A stretch of 64,000 bases of DNA from Mycolicibacterium sp. CBMA 247 (lineage in GTDB: Bacteria; Actinomycetota; Actinomycetes; Mycobacteriales; Mycobacteriaceae). Positions 27,319-38,197 of the stretch are shown one piece after another; position 1 is the stretch's first letter; every line of letters starts with the position of its first letter. Where the stretch lies: positions 744,001 through 808,000 of the forward strand of contig NZ_VTGX01000001.1 in NCBI RefSeq assembly GCF_009729095.1, in the 5' to 3' direction. The notes beneath the pieces were generated by a model, which was not told where the DNA came from, did not search any database, and worked only from the letters and a program-made list of their open reading frames with translations. A program made the position numbers and the translations under genes.

Positions 27319-28058
27319 GCGAAGTCTTTATTCAGCTGGGGCAGCGCCCCGATGAAGCGGGCCCGCCGATCAACGGGCCCGCGGCGTATCCAGCGGAGGT
27401 GACGGCCCGGCTGACCGCCGACGCCGAGCAGATCACCGCCCGCTATCCCGATGCCCGATCTGCCCTGTTGCCGCTGCTCCATCTGGCACAGGCCGAGGAC
27501 GGTTGTCTGACCCCGGCCGGGATCGGTTTCTGCGCAACGCTGTTGGGCCTGACCGATGCCGAGGTCACCGCGGTGGCCACGTTCTACTCGATGTACCGGC
27601 GCACCCCGACGGGCGACTACCTCGTCGGGGTGTGCACCAACACGTTGTGCGCGATCATGGGCGGCGACGCGATCCTGGAGGCACTGCAGGATCATCTGGA
27701 CATCGGTGTAGGCGAAACCACCGACTCCGCTGATGGAAAGGCCAGGGTCACCCTCGAGCACATCGAGTGCAACGCGGCGTGTGATTACGCCCCGGTGGTG
27801 ATGGTCAACTGGGAGTTCTACGACAACCAGACTCCGTCGTCGGCAAGGGATCTCGTGGACGGGCTACGGGGCGGGACACCCCCGGAGCCGACCCGAGGGG
27901 CGCCGCTGTGCACCTTCCGGGAAACTGCTCGCACATTGGCCGGCCTGACCAATCCACACACGCCGGGCGGGGCACCCGGGCCGGCCACGCTGGCCGGACT
28001 GCGCGAAGCCCGGAAACGCGGAATGTCCACTCCAGAGGTGGTAGGCCCGCTCGCATGA
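27315..28058 (+). CDS. nuoE: NADH-quinone oxidoreductase subunit E
   Basis: 247 aa thioredoxin-like subunit carrying the [2Fe-2S] cluster N1a. The four ligands are in VCTNTLC (~110-116) and ECNAAC (~152-157). Residues beyond ~190 form a Pro/Gly-rich C-terminal extension not seen in E. coli NuoE. The start is set by the upstream mini-ORF stop-start overlap. It works with NuoF at the NADH end of the complex. Confidence 0.95.
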   Translation: MSEVFIQLGQRPDEAGPPINGPAAYPAEVTARLTADAEQITARYPDARSALLPLLHLAQAEDGCLTPAGIGFCATLLGLTDAEVTAVATFYSMYRRTPTGDYLVGVCTNTLCAIMGGDAILEALQDHLDIGVGETTDSADGKARVTLEHIECNAACDYAPVVMVNWEFYDNQTPSSARDLVDGLRGGTPPEPTRGAPLCTFRETARTLAGLTNPHTPGGAPGPATLAGLREARKRGMSTPEVVGPLA

Positions 28059-29374
28059 CGGCGTTGACCCCGGTACTCAGCCGATTCTGGGACGAACCAG
28101 AACCGTGGACGTTGGACGCCTACCGCAGCCACGACGGTTACCGGGGGCTGCAACGGGCCCTGGCGATGGGGCCGGACGATGTGATCGCGCTGGTGAAGGA
28201 TTCCGGACTGCGAGGGCGGGGTGGCGCCGGCTTCCCGACGGGAACAAAGTGGTCGTTCATCCCGCAAGGTCAGGACGGGGCCGCGGCCAAGCCGCATTAC
28301 CTCGTGGTCAACGCCGACGAGTCCGAACCCGGCACGTGCAAGGACATTCCGCTCCTGCTGACCACACCGCACTTTTTGATCGAGGGCGTGATCATCGCGG
28401 CCTATGCGATCCGGGCCCGCCACGCGTTCATCTACGTCCGCGGTGAGGTGGTGCCGGTGCTGCGGCGCCTGCAGGCCGCCGTCGCCGAGGCATATGCGGC
28501 CGGATATCTGGGCACCGACATCCTCGGCTCGGGATTCGATCTCGAACTGATCGTGCACGCCGGTGCGGGCGCCTACATCTGCGGTGAGGAGACCGCGCTT
28601 CTGGATTCCCTCGAGGGTCGCCGCGGCCAACCACGGCTGCGCCCACCGTTTCCCGCCGTCGCGGGCCTGTACGCGTGCCCGACCGTGGTCAACAATGTCG
28701 AATCCATCGCCAGTGTCCCGCCGATCCTGGTCAACGGCGCGGATTGGTTCCGGTCGATGGGCTCGGAAAAATCCCCGGGCTTCACGCTGTACTCGCTGTC
28801 CGGCCACGTCAACCGACCCGGCCAATACGAGGCACCGCTCGGCATCACGCTGCGCGAACTGCTCGACTATGCCGGCGGCGTTCGCGACGGACACACACTG
28901 AAATTCTGGACCCCGGGCGGTTCGTCCACACCATTGCTGACGGCCGAACATATCGACGTGCCACTGGATTACGAGGGCATGGCCTCCGTCGGCTCCATGC
29001 TCGGGACCAAGGCGCTGCAGATCTTCGACGAGACCACCTGTGTGGTGCGGGCCGTGCGGCGCTGGACGCAGTTCTACGCCCATGAGTCCTGCGGCAAGTG
29101 CACGCCGTGTCGCGAGGGGACCTACTGGCTGGCCCAGATCTACGCCCGGCTGGAGACCGGTGCCGGCGGGCAGGACGATATCGACAAACTGCTCGACATC
29201 GCCGACGGAATTTTCGGAAAATCGTTCTGCGCTTTGGGAGACGGTGCGGCCAGCCCGATCATGTCCTCGATCAAGCATTTCCGCGACGAGTATGTGGCGC
29301 ACCTGGACGGTGGGTGTCCGTTCGACCCGCACGCCTCGACCGTGATGGCCACCGAAGGGGTGGGTGCGCCGTGA
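28055..29374 (+). CDS. nuoF: NADH-quinone oxidoreductase subunit F
   Basis: 439 aa NADH- and FMN-binding subunit. [14 protein letters not shown] (~52) is the FMN/NADH glycine loop, [19 protein letters not shown] (~168) completes the flavin site, and [15 protein letters not shown] (~345) with a later Cys in SFCALGDGA bind cluster N3. ATGA overlap with nuoE. Confidence 0.97.
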   Translation: MTALTPVLSRFWDEPEPWTLDAYRSHDGYRGLQRALAMGPDDVIALVKDSGLRGRGGAGFPTGTKWSFIPQGQDGAAAKPHYLVVNADESEPGTCKDIPLLLTTPHFLIEGVIIAAYAIRARHAFIYVRGEVVPVLRRLQAAVAEAYAAGYLGTDILGSGFDLELIVHAGAGAYICGEETALLDSLEGRRGQPRLRPPFPAVAGLYACPTVVNNVESIASVPPILVNGADWFRSMGSEKSPGFTLYSLSGHVNRPGQYEAPLGITLRELLDYAGGVRDGHTLKFWTPGGSSTPLLTAEHIDVPLDYEGMASVGSMLGTKALQIFDETTCVVRAVRRWTQFYAHESCGKCTPCREGTYWLAQIYARLETGAGGQDDIDKLLDIADGIFGKSFCALGDGAASPIMSSIKHFRDEYVAHLDGGCPFDPHASTVMATEGVGAP

Positions 29375-29381
29375 TCGTTTT

Positions 29382-29443
29382 CGCGAGCAGACGCAAAACT
29401 GCCCAATTCCGCGGGAAAAGGGCCAGTTTTGTGTCTGCTCGCG
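29382..29443. repeat. Imperfect palindrome between nuoF and nuoG
   Basis: Arms cgcgagcagacgcaaaactg and its near-complement (two mismatches, one of them a G:T-type change) flank a central attccgcgggaaaag. The 88-bp gap between nuoF and nuoG is otherwise unusual in an operon whose other genes overlap or nearly touch. The element belongs to the same family as those at 10221 and 11312. It may attenuate or stabilise the nuo transcript. Confidence 0.8.
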
Positions 29444-29462
29444 CAAGGAAAGGGGTCCGCCC

Positions 29463-31850
29463 GTGACGCTGGCCGAGCCGACCAAAGACACCCCGCCGGT
29501 GGAGATGGTGTCGCTGACCATCGACGGTGAGCCGATCAGTGTCCCCAAGGGCACGTTGGTGATCCGCGCCGCCGAGCTGATGGGCATCCAGATCCCCCGG
29601 TTCTGCGATCATCCGCTGCTCGATCCGGTCGGCGCCTGCCGGCAATGCCTCGTCGAGGTCGAGGGCCAGCGCAAACCGATGGCCTCGTGCACCACCACGG
29701 TCAGCCCGGACATGGCGGTGCACACCCAGTACAGCTCCGAGGCGGCCGACAAGGCACAGCGCGGGGTGATGGAGCTGCTGCTGATCAACCATCCGCTGGA
29801 CTGCCCGATCTGCGACAAGGGCGGCGAATGTCCGCTGCAGAACCAGGCGATGTCCAACGGGCGTCCGGAAACCCGGTTCGAGGACGTCAAGCGGACCTAC
29901 CCGAAGCCGATCAACATTTCCGCGCAGGTGCTGCTGGACCGCGAACGGTGCGTGCTGTGCGCGCGCTGCACCCGGTTCTCCGCGCAGATCGCCGGCGACC
30001 CGTTCATCGAGCTGCTCGAACGCGGCGCGCTGCAACAGGTCGGCATCGCCCCCGGCGAACCGTTCCAGTCCTACTTCTCCGGCAACACCGTGCAGATCTG
30101 TCCGGTGGGGGCGCTCACCGGGACGGCCTACCGGTTCCGGGCCCGGCCGTTCGACCTCGTCTCCAGCCCCAGCGTCTGCGAACACTGCGCTTCGGGCTGC
30201 GCTCAGCGCACCGACCACCGGCGCGGAAAAGTACTGCGTCGCTTGGCCGGCGACGACCCCGAGGTCAACGAGGAGTGGAACTGCGACAAGGGCCGCTGGG
30301 CCTTCACCTATGCAACAGCCGGCGACCGGATCACGACGCCGTTGATCCGTGAGGACGGTACGTTGCGCCCGGCATCGTGGTCGGAGGCGCTGACGGTCGC
30401 CGGGGCAGGTCTGCTGGCTGCGGGCGCGAACACCGGCGTGCTGGTGGGCGGGCGGTGCACCGTGCAGGACGCCTACGCATACTCGAAGTTCGCCCGAATG
30501 GTGCTGGGCACCAATGACATCGACTTCCGGGCTCGCCCGCACTCGGGCGAAGAGGCCGATTTCCTGGCGGCCCGGATCGCCGGAGCGCCGATGACGCTTC
30601 GCTACGCCGAACTGGAAAAGGCACCGACCGTGCTGCTGGCCGGATTGGAGCCCGAAGAAGAATCGCCGATCGTCTTCCTGCGACTACGCAAGGCGGCCCG
30701 CAAGAACGGGCTGCAGGTACTCGCGATTGCACCGTTCGCCAGCCGCGGATTGACCAAGATGACTGGCACACTGATCCCGACGGTTCCCGGGGCCGAGGCT
30801 GCCGCACTGGCCGCGCTGGAGACCGACGAGCGGCTGGGTCGTCCCGGCGCGGTGATCCTGGTGGGTGAGCGGCTGGCCACCTCACCCGGTGCACTGACGG
30901 CGGCGCTGCGGCTTGCCTCGGCGACCGGGGCCTGGTTGGCCTGGATTCCACGCCGGGCCGGCGAGCGCGGCGCGCTGGAAGCCGGCGCCCTGCCGAACCT
31001 GTTGCCCGGCGGACGCCCCGTGCCCGACGCCGATGCCCGCGCCCAGACCGCCGCGGTGTGGAACACCGCCGCACTGCCCGGCACCACCGGCCGGGACACC
31101 AACGCCATCCTGACAGCGGCGGGCGAAGGAACACTCTCGGCGCTCATCGTCGGCGGCGTCGAGGTCACCGACCTGCCCGACCCGGCCGCCGCGTTGGCCG
31201 CACTGCGGGCCACCCCATTCGTGGTGAGCCTCGAGCTGCGCGAGAGCGAGGTCACCGAACTCGCCGATGTGGTCTTCCCGGTGGCGCCCGTGGTGGAGAA
31301 GGCCGGCGCATACCTCAACTGGGAAGGCCGGATTCGCCCGTTCAGACCGGCACTCCAGACAAACGCCATCCCCGACCTACGGGTGCTGCACTATCTGGCC
31401 GACGAGATCGGCGTCGATCTCGGCCTGACCAGCCCCGAAGCCGCCGACAGCGAGCTGGCCCGGCTCGGCGCCTGGACCGGACCCCGCTCCGCTGAGCCGT
31501 CGGCGGCACCCGAAACACCCGCCGCCCCCGGACCCGGGCAGGCCGTGCTGGCCAGCTGGCGTCTGCTGCTGGACGCCGGGCGTCTGCAGGACGGCGAACC
31601 CTATCTGGCCGGCACCGCGATCAACCCCGTGGTACGGCTCTCCCCCGGCACGGCGGCCGAACTCGGTGTGACGTCTGGAGATCCGGTCACCGTCAGCACC
31701 AGCCGCGGATCTGTCACCTTGCCGCTGTCGGTGACCGAGATGCCCGACCGGGTGGTGTGGCTGCCCACCAATTCCCCTGGGTCGGCGATCCATCGCCAAC
31801 TCGGGGTGAACGCCGGTGCCCTGGTCACGATCGGGCGGGCGGCCTCATGA
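29463..31850 (+). CDS. nuoG: NADH-quinone oxidoreductase subunit G
   Basis: 795 aa, GTG start. The N-terminal ferredoxin-like domain has Cys ligands in [20 protein letters not shown] (cluster N1b), then [17 protein letters not shown] (N5/N4 region) and [12 protein letters not shown] further four-Cys site (CEHCASGC and NCDKGRW) corresponds to cluster N7 at the start of the molybdopterin-oxidoreductase-like domain (~220-680). It is the largest peripheral-arm subunit, wiring FMN to the membrane arm. An in-frame extension upstream would read through the palindrome and is unlikely. Confidence 0.95.
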   Translation: MTLAEPTKDTPPVEMVSLTIDGEPISVPKGTLVIRAAELMGIQIPRFCDHPLLDPVGACRQCLVEVEGQRKPMASCTTTVSPDMAVHTQYSSEAADKAQRGVMELLLINHPLDCPICDKGGECPLQNQAMSNGRPETRFEDVKRTYPKPINISAQVLLDRERCVLCARCTRFSAQIAGDPFIELLERGALQQVGIAPGEPFQSYFSGNTVQICPVGALTGTAYRFRARPFDLVSSPSVCEHCASGCAQRTDHRRGKVLRRLAGDDPEVNEEWNCDKGRWAFTYATAGDRITTPLIREDGTLRPASWSEALTVAGAGLLAAGANTGVLVGGRCTVQDAYAYSKFARMVLGTNDIDFRARPHSGEEADFLAARIAGAPMTLRYAELEKAPTVLLAGLEPEEESPIVFLRLRKAARKNGLQVLAIAPFASRGLTKMTGTLIPTVPGAEAAALAALETDERLGRPGAVILVGERLATSPGALTAALRLASATGAWLAWIPRRAGERGALEAGALPNLLPGGRPVPDADARAQTAAVWNTAALPGTTGRDTNAILTAAGEGTLSALIVGGVEVTDLPDPAAALAALRATPFVVSLELRESEVTELADVVFPVAPVVEKAGAYLNWEGRIRPFRPALQTNAIPDLRVLHYLADEIGVDLGLTSPEAADSELARLGAWTGPRSAEPSAAPETPAAPGPGQAVLASWRLLLDAGRLQDGEPYLAGTAINPVVRLSPGTAAELGVTSGDPVTVSTSRGSVTLPLSVTEMPDRVVWLPTNSPGSAIHRQLGVNAGALVTIGRAAS

Positions 31851-33070
31851 CGTACCCCGATCCCACCCTGTTCGGCCACGACCCGTGGTGGCTGATCCTG
31901 GCCAAGGCGCTCGGAGTGTTCGTCTTCCTGCTGCTGACGGTGCTCTCGGCGATCCTGATCGAGCGTAAGGTGCTGGGCCGCATGCAGATGCGGCCCGGAC
32001 CCAACCGGGTCGGCCCCTGGGGTCTGCTGCAGTCGTTGGCCGACGGCGTCAAACTCGCCCTCAAGGAAGGTCTCACCCCGGCCGGCGTGGACAAGCCGAT
32101 CTACCTACTGGCCCCGGTGATCTCGGTGGTCCCGGCGTTCATGGCGTTCGCGGTGATCCCGATGGGCGGCGCGGTATCGGTGTTCGGCCACCGCACTGCA
32201 CTGCAATTGACCGATCTACCCGTGGCGGTGCTCTACATCCTGGCCGTCACCTCGATCGGGGTGTACGGCATCGTGTTGGCCGGGTGGGCGTCCGGATCCA
32301 CCTATCCGCTGCTGGGTGGTCTGCGTTCCAGCGCCCAGGTGATCTCCTATGAGGTCGCGATGGCCTTGTCGTTCGCCGCGGTGTTCCTCTACGCGGGCAC
32401 CATGTCCACCTCGGGCATCGTGGCGGCCCAGGACCGCACCTGGTTTGTGTTCCTGCTGCTGCCGTCGTTCGTGGTGTACGTGACCTCGATGGTGGGCGAA
32501 ACCAACCGGGCGCCTTTCGATCTGCCCGAGGCCGAGGGGGAACTCGTCGGCGGCTTCCACACCGAGTACTCGTCGTTGAAGTTCGCCATGTTCATGCTCG
32601 CCGAATACGTCAACATGACCACCGTCTCCGCGCTGGCCACCACGATGTTCCTCGGCGGCTGGCATGCACCGTTCCCGTTCAACCTGATCGACGGTGCCAA
32701 CAGCGGCTGGTGGCCGTTGCTGTGGTTCACCGCCAAGGTGTGGACCTTCATGTTCCTCTACTTCTGGCTGCGCGCCACTCTGCCCCGGCTGCGCTACGAC
32801 CAGTTCATGGCGTTGGGCTGGAAAGTGCTCATCCCGGTGTCGCTGGTCTGGATCATGGTCGTCGCGGTAACCCACAGCCTGCGCCAGCACGGTTATCACA
32901 ACTGGGCCACCGGTCTGGTGACCACGGCGGTTGTGGTGGTCGCTGTGCTGGCCGCGGCGCTGTGGAAGGTCCTGCGAGCCAGAACCGTTCAGCCGATACC
33001 GGAGCAGAGCGCCGGGGCCTATCCGGTACCGCCGCTGCCGAATGCTGGAAAGGAGGCCGTCGATGTTTAA
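31847..33070 (+). CDS. nuoH: NADH-quinone oxidoreductase subunit H
   Basis: 407 aa, ATGA overlap with nuoG. Eight or nine membrane helices; [15 protein letters not shown] (~45) and [20 protein letters not shown] (~213) are the conserved quinone-chamber loops. It joins the membrane arm to NuoB/NuoD. A hydrophilic C-terminal tail (~375-407, Pro-rich) is typical of actinobacterial forms. Confidence 0.97.
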   Translation: MTYPDPTLFGHDPWWLILAKALGVFVFLLLTVLSAILIERKVLGRMQMRPGPNRVGPWGLLQSLADGVKLALKEGLTPAGVDKPIYLLAPVISVVPAFMAFAVIPMGGAVSVFGHRTALQLTDLPVAVLYILAVTSIGVYGIVLAGWASGSTYPLLGGLRSSAQVISYEVAMALSFAAVFLYAGTMSTSGIVAAQDRTWFVFLLLPSFVVYVTSMVGETNRAPFDLPEAEGELVGGFHTEYSSLKFAMFMLAEYVNMTTVSALATTMFLGGWHAPFPFNLIDGANSGWWPLLWFTAKVWTFMFLYFWLRATLPRLRYDQFMALGWKVLIPVSLVWIMVVAVTHSLRQHGYHNWATGLVTTAVVVVAVLAAALWKVLRARTVQPIPEQSAGAYPVPPLPNAGKEAVDV

Positions 33071-33596
33071 GATGCCTAGAATCCTCGATGCCCTGGCCGG
33101 ATTCGCGGTCACCTTCGGCTCGATGTTCAAAAAGCCGATTACCGAACAGTATCCAGAAACGCCGGGCCCGGTCGCACCGCGCTATCACGGCCGGCATCAA
33201 CTCAACCGATACCCCGACGGCCTGGAGAAGTGCATCGGCTGCGAGTTGTGCGCCTGGGCCTGCCCGGCTGACGCCATCTTCGTCGAAGGCGCTGACAACA
33301 CTGACGCCGAGCGCTTCTCGCCAGGTGAGCGCTACGGCCAGGTCTACCAGATCAACTACCTGCGCTGCATCGGGTGCGGATTGTGCATCGAGGCCTGCCC
33401 GACCCGCGCGCTGACCATGACCAACGAATACGAGATGGCCGACGACAACCGGGCAGATCTGATCTGGGGAAAGGACAAACTGCTCGCCCCACTGCAACCC
33501 GGCATGCAGGCGCCACCTCATGACATGGCTCCGGGCAGCACCGACGACGACTACTACCTCGGCAGGATCGGCCCGCTCTCCGAGGACACGCAATGA
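33063..33596 (+). CDS. nuoI: NADH-quinone oxidoreductase subunit I
   Basis: 177 aa ferredoxin-like subunit. Two eight-iron motifs, [12 protein letters not shown] (~57) and [12 protein letters not shown] (~102), bind clusters N6a and N6b. The ATG at 33063 overlaps nuoH by 8 bp. The C-terminal tail beyond ~130 is acidic. Confidence 0.97.
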   Translation: MFKMPRILDALAGFAVTFGSMFKKPITEQYPETPGPVAPRYHGRHQLNRYPDGLEKCIGCELCAWACPADAIFVEGADNTDAERFSPGERYGQVYQINYLRCIGCGLCIEACPTRALTMTNEYEMADDNRADLIWGKDKLLAPLQPGMQAPPHDMAPGSTDDDYYLGRIGPLSEDTQ

Positions 33597-34381
33597 CGCC
33601 GGCGGTAGTCATACCGATGGCCGCGGAGCACATTTCGCGGCTCACCGCGGCCGGCGCGGCCCGCACGTCGACGTCGGAAGCGGTGCTGTTCTGGATCCTC
33701 GCGACGGTCGCGGTGCTCGGTGCCATCGGAGTGGTGGCCGCGCCCAAAGCGGTGTACTCCGCGGTGTTCCTGGCCTGCACGATGATCTCGTTGGCGGTGC
33801 TCTACATCGCCCAGGACGCACTGTTCCTCGGCGTGGTCCAGGTGGTGGTCTACACCGGCGCGGTGATGATGCTGTTCCTGTTCGTGCTGATGCTCATCGG
33901 TGTCGACCTGTCCGAATCCTTCGCGGAAACGCTTCGCGGGCAACGCCTGGCGGCACTGGTCGCGGGCACCGGCTTCGGCGTCCTGCTGATCGCCGGGATC
34001 GGCAGCGTGTCGGTCAGCGGATTCACCGGGCTGGCCGAGGCCAACAGCGGCGGCAATGTGGAAGGGCTGGCGGCCCTGATCTTCACCCGGTACCTGTGGG
34101 CTTTCGAGTTGACCAGCACACTGCTGATCACCGCGGCGCTGGGCGCGATGGTGCTGGCGCACCGGGAACGCTTCGAGCACCGCAAGACCCAGCGCGAGCT
34201 GGCCGTCGAACGGTTCCAGGCCGGAGGGCATCCGACGCCCCTGCCGAATCCCGGTGTCTACGCCCGGCATAACGCTGTGGATGTCCCGGCGCGGCTGCCC
34301 GATGGCTCCGATGCGGCGCAGTCGGTCAGCGCCATACTGCCGCGACGCAAGATCAGTAAATCGGCGAACGGGGAGGGGTGA
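33593..34381 (+). CDS. nuoJ: NADH-quinone oxidoreductase subunit J
   Basis: 262 aa. A 25-residue N-terminal extension precedes five helices; the conserved stretch [21 protein letters not shown] (~80) is the pi-bulge helix TM3 involved in proton coupling. The C-terminal 70 residues are hydrophilic. ATGA overlap with nuoI. Confidence 0.95.
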   Translation: MTPAVVIPMAAEHISRLTAAGAARTSTSEAVLFWILATVAVLGAIGVVAAPKAVYSAVFLACTMISLAVLYIAQDALFLGVVQVVVYTGAVMMLFLFVLMLIGVDLSESFAETLRGQRLAALVAGTGFGVLLIAGIGSVSVSGFTGLAEANSGGNVEGLAALIFTRYLWAFELTSTLLITAALGAMVLAHRERFEHRKTQRELAVERFQAGGHPTPLPNPGVYARHNAVDVPARLPDGSDAAQSVSAILPRRKISKSANGEG

Positions 34382-34385
34382 TGCG

Positions 34386-34685
34386 ATGAATCCCGACAAC
34401 TATCTCTACCTGTCGGCCCTGTTGTTCACCATCGGTGCAGCGGGAGTGCTGTTGCGGCGCAACGCCATCATCATGTTCATGTGCGTCGAGCTCATGCTCA
34501 ACGCCGCCAATCTGGCATTCGTGGCGTTCTCCCGGATGCACGGTCATCTCGACGGCCAGGTGGTGGCGTTCTTCACCATGGTGGTGGCCGCCTGCGAGGT
34601 GGTGCTGGGCCTGGCGATCATCATGACCATCTTCCGCACCCGCCGTTCGGCCTCCGTCGACGACGCCAGCCTGCTGAAGCACTAA
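34386..34685 (+). CDS. nuoK: NADH-quinone oxidoreductase subunit K
   Basis: 99 aa with three helices. The buried Glu residues needed for proton transfer are present in [13 protein letters not shown] (~34) and [11 protein letters not shown] (~70). It is the MrpC-like subunit next to NuoJ. The ATG at 34386 lies 4 bp after the nuoJ stop. Confidence 0.97.
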   Translation: MNPDNYLYLSALLFTIGAAGVLLRRNAIIMFMCVELMLNAANLAFVAFSRMHGHLDGQVVAFFTMVVAACEVVLGLAIIMTIFRTRRSASVDDASLLKH

Positions 34686-34692
34686 GGGCAAC

Positions 34693-36606
34693 ATGACGAT
34701 TCCAGTGTGGTTGCTGATTGCTCTCCCCGCCGCCGGAGCAGCGGTGCTGATGTTGTGCAGCAGGCGCTCGGACCGGTGGGGACATCTGCTGGGCTGCGCC
34801 GCCGCGCTCGCATCGTTCGGAGTCGGCGCCATCCTGTTCGCCCAGATGCTGAGCCGCCAGGGTGAGCACCGGTCGATACACGAATCACTCTTCTCCTGGG
34901 TCCCGGTCGGCGGACTGCAGGTGGATTTCGGGCTGCAACTGGACCAGTTGTCGGTGTGCTTCGTCCTGTTGATCACCGGTGTCGGCTCGCTGATCCACAT
35001 CTATTCGATCGGCTATATGGCTGACGATCCTGACCGGCGAAGATTCTTCGCGTACCTGAACCTGTTCCTGGCGGCCATGCTGCTGCTCGTGCTCGCCGAC
35101 AACTACCTGGGCCTGTACGCCGGGTGGGAAGGCGTGGGCCTGGCCTCGTATCTGCTGATCGGGTTCTGGTCGCACAAACCGACGGCCGCCGCCGCAGCCA
35201 AGAAGGCGTTCGTCGTCAACCGGGTCGGTGACATGGGCCTGGCCATCGCTCTCATGGTCATGTTCGCCACCATCGGGTCGCTCTCGTTCGCCGGGGTGTT
35301 CAGCGCCGCACCGGCATTGAGCCAAGCCACCCTCACCGCGATCGGTCTGCTGCTGCTGTTGGGCGCGTGCGGAAAATCCGCTCAGGTGCCGTTGCAGTCC
35401 TGGTTGGGGGACGCGATGGAAGGCCCGACCCCGGTGTCGGCGCTGATCCATGCCGCCACCATGGTGACCGCCGGCGTCTACCTGATCGTGCGGTCCGGGC
35501 CGATCTTCGACCTGGCCCCGGGGGCCCAGACCGGTGTGGTCATCGTCGGCGCGGTCACGCTGCTGTTCGGCGCGATCGTCGGCTGCGCCAAGGACGACAT
35601 CAAGAAAGCTTTGGCCGCCTCGACGATGAGCCAGATCGGCTACATGGTGCTGGCCGCCGGACTCGGGCCCGCCGGTTACGCATTCGCCATCATGCACCTG
35701 CTCACCCATGGGTTCTTCAAGGCCGGATTGTTCCTCGGCGCCGGGTCGGTGATGCACGCCATGAACGACGAGGTGAACATGCGCCGCTACGGAGGGCTGC
35801 GCAAGGTCCTGCCGATCACGTTCGCCACCTTCGGTCTCGGGTACCTGGCGATCATCGGGGTGCCGCCGCTGGCCGGCTTCTTCTCCAAGGACGGCATCAT
35901 CGAGGCGGCGCTGGGCGCCGGCGGGGTGCGTGGGTTGGTCCTCGGCGGGGCGGCCATTCTGGGCGCCGGGATCACCGCGTTCTACATGACCCGGGTGATG
36001 CTGATGACGTTCTTCGGCGAGCCGCGCTGGGATGAGGACGCTGGGGCGAGCGAAGCGACGGGGAAGGCTGGAGTGCATCCGCACGAGTCCCCGGCCGTGA
36101 TGACGTGGCCGATGATCCTGCTGGCGGTCGGCTCGGTGGTCTCCGGTGGTGCGCTGGCGATCGGCGGGACACTGTCGCACTGGCTCGAGCCCGTTGTCGG
36201 CGCTCACGAGGCGCACCACGCGATTCCGGCGTGGGTGGTCACGGTGGTGGTGTTGACGGTCATCGCGGTCGGCATCGCGGTGGCCTACCGGATGTATGCG
36301 CAGGAGCCGGTCCCGGCTGAAGTGCCCGACGGGTCGGCGCTGACCGTGGCGGCCCGCGCCGACCTCTACGGCGACGCATTCAACGAGGCGGTGTTCATGC
36401 GAGGTGGCCAGACCTTGACCGCGGCCTTGGTCGCCGTCGACGACAAGGTGGTCGACGGCACCGCCGGTGGGCTGGCCGCGCTGGTCGGCCGAACATCGGA
36501 GCGGTTGCGACAGTTGCAGACCGGCTTCGCCCGGTCATATGCCCTCTCGATGCTGGGCGGGGCGGCCCTGGTGGTGGCGGCGATCCTGGCAGTGCGACTG
36601 TGGTGA
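34693..36606 (+). CDS. nuoL: NADH-quinone oxidoreductase subunit L
   Basis: 637 aa antiporter-like proton channel. [18 protein letters not shown] (~138) holds the key Glu; [17 protein letters not shown] (~251) and the [13 protein letters not shown] (~337) Lys/His network are intact. A C-terminal lateral helix region follows. Around residue ~451 the loop contains [15 protein letters not shown], encoded by a short dispersed repeat (36048), an insertion that keeps the frame. Confidence 0.97.
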   Translation: MTIPVWLLIALPAAGAAVLMLCSRRSDRWGHLLGCAAALASFGVGAILFAQMLSRQGEHRSIHESLFSWVPVGGLQVDFGLQLDQLSVCFVLLITGVGSLIHIYSIGYMADDPDRRRFFAYLNLFLAAMLLLVLADNYLGLYAGWEGVGLASYLLIGFWSHKPTAAAAAKKAFVVNRVGDMGLAIALMVMFATIGSLSFAGVFSAAPALSQATLTAIGLLLLLGACGKSAQVPLQSWLGDAMEGPTPVSALIHAATMVTAGVYLIVRSGPIFDLAPGAQTGVVIVGAVTLLFGAIVGCAKDDIKKALAASTMSQIGYMVLAAGLGPAGYAFAIMHLLTHGFFKAGLFLGAGSVMHAMNDEVNMRRYGGLRKVLPITFATFGLGYLAIIGVPPLAGFFSKDGIIEAALGAGGVRGLVLGGAAILGAGITAFYMTRVMLMTFFGEPRWDEDAGASEATGKAGVHPHESPAVMTWPMILLAVGSVVSGGALAIGGTLSHWLEPVVGAHEAHHAIPAWVVTVVVLTVIAVGIAVAYRMYAQEPVPAEVPDGSALTVAARADLYGDAFNEAVFMRGGQTLTAALVAVDDKVVDGTAGGLAALVGRTSERLRQLQTGFARSYALSMLGGAALVVAAILAVRLW

Positions 36607-38195
36607 GCACATTTCCGTGGCTGACGGCGTTGTGGGCGACCCCGACGGTGGGGGCCGCAGTGGTGATGCTGCTCCCGTCCGCGCGGCGGACACTGGCGAA
36701 ATGGCTGGCACTGACGTTCTCGCTGGCGGCACTGGGCCTGACCGCCGTGATCGCCGTCGGCTTCGATCCGGCCGGCGAGCAGTATCAGTTCGTCGAATCA
36801 CACCGCTGGATCCCGTCGTTCGGCACCGGGTACATCCTCGGCGTCGACGGAATCGCCCTGGCCCTGGTGGTCCTCACCGCTGTGCTGCTGCCGCTGCTGA
36901 TCGTCGCGGGCTGGAACGACGCCGCACATCAGACCGGGCTCGGTGGCCGCGGGGTGCAGGCCTATCTGGCGTTGACGCTGGCCGTCCAGGGCATGGTGTT
37001 CATGTCACTGGTGTCGCTGGACATCCTGCTGTTCTACGTGTTCTTCGAGGCCATGCTGATCCCGATGTACTTCCTGATCGGCGGGTTTGGCGGAAACAGA
37101 GCTCAAGCCTCCAAAGCGGCGGTGAAGTTCCTGCTGTACAACCTTTTCGGCGGGCTGGTCATGCTGGCCGCAGTGGTCGGCCTGTACGTGGTGACCGCGG
37201 GCAGCGACGCGTTCACCTCTGGCACGTTCGATTTCCGCGCGATCGTCGCCGCAGTTTCGGCCGGTGAGTTCGTGATCAACCCGGCGGTGGCGAACTTCCT
37301 GTTCCTGGGTTTCATGTTCGCGTTCGCGGTCAAGGCGCCGCTGTGGCCGTTTCACCGTTGGCTTCCCGATGCCGCCGTCCAGGCCACCCCGGCCAGCGCG
37401 GTGCTGATGATGGCGATCATGGACAAGGTCGGCACATTCGGCATGCTGCGCTACTGCCTGCCGCTGTTCCCCGATGCCTCAACCTATTTCCGCCCGCTGG
37501 TCATCACGCTCGCGGTCATCGGCATCATCTACGGCGCCGTCCTGGCGATCGGCCAGACCGATGTGATGCGCTTGATCGCGTACACCTCGATATCGCACTT
37601 CGGTTTCATCATCCTGGGCATCTTCGCGATGACCAGCCAAGGCCAGTCCGGCTCGACGCTGTACATGATCAACCACGGGATCTCCACGGCCGCACTGTTC
37701 CTGATCGCCGGCTTCCTGGTTTCACGGCGCGGCTCCCGGTTGATCGACGCCTACGGCGGCGTGCAGAAAGTGGCGCCGGTACTGGCCGGCACGTTCCTGG
37801 TGGCCGGATTGGCGACGCTGTCATTGCCGGGCCTGGCACCGTTCATCAGTGAATTCCTGGTTCTCATAGGCACATTCACGCGATACCCGGTGGTCGCGGT
37901 GTTCGCCGCCACCGCGTTGGTGCTGTCCGCGGTGTACATCCTGTGGATGTATCAGCGGATGATGACCGGCCCGGTCCCCGAGGGGCTTACCGACGGTGAG
38001 CACCGGATCCGCGATCTGGTACCGCGCGAACTCGCCGTGGTGGCCCCGTTGATCGCCCTGTTGCTGGTGTTGGGCATCTATCCCAAACCCGCTCTGGACG
38101 TTATCAACCCGGCCGTGCAGCACACCCTGACCACCATCGGGCAGAGCGACCCGGTGCCCAGTGCACCACCGACCATCGCCGAGGGGGGCCGCTGA
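36603..38195 (+). CDS. nuoM: NADH-quinone oxidoreductase subunit M
   Basis: 530 aa antiporter-like subunit. [21 protein letters not shown] (~140; one residue block by position) carries the conserved Glu, [20 protein letters not shown] (~243) the Lys, and [12 protein letters not shown] the later His. The GTG at 36603 forms a GTGA overlap with nuoL; a second GTG one codon upstream is equally possible. Confidence 0.96.
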   Translation: MSTFPWLTALWATPTVGAAVVMLLPSARRTLAKWLALTFSLAALGLTAVIAVGFDPAGEQYQFVESHRWIPSFGTGYILGVDGIALALVVLTAVLLPLLIVAGWNDAAHQTGLGGRGVQAYLALTLAVQGMVFMSLVSLDILLFYVFFEAMLIPMYFLIGGFGGNRAQASKAAVKFLLYNLFGGLVMLAAVVGLYVVTAGSDAFTSGTFDFRAIVAAVSAGEFVINPAVANFLFLGFMFAFAVKAPLWPFHRWLPDAAVQATPASAVLMMAIMDKVGTFGMLRYCLPLFPDASTYFRPLVITLAVIGIIYGAVLAIGQTDVMRLIAYTSISHFGFIILGIFAMTSQGQSGSTLYMINHGISTAALFLIAGFLVSRRGSRLIDAYGGVQKVAPVLAGTFLVAGLATLSLPGLAPFISEFLVLIGTFTRYPVVAVFAATALVLSAVYILWMYQRMMTGPVPEGLTDGEHRIRDLVPRELAVVAPLIALLLVLGIYPKPALDVINPAVQHTLTTIGQSDPVPSAPPTIAEGGR

Positions 38196-38197
38196 CA

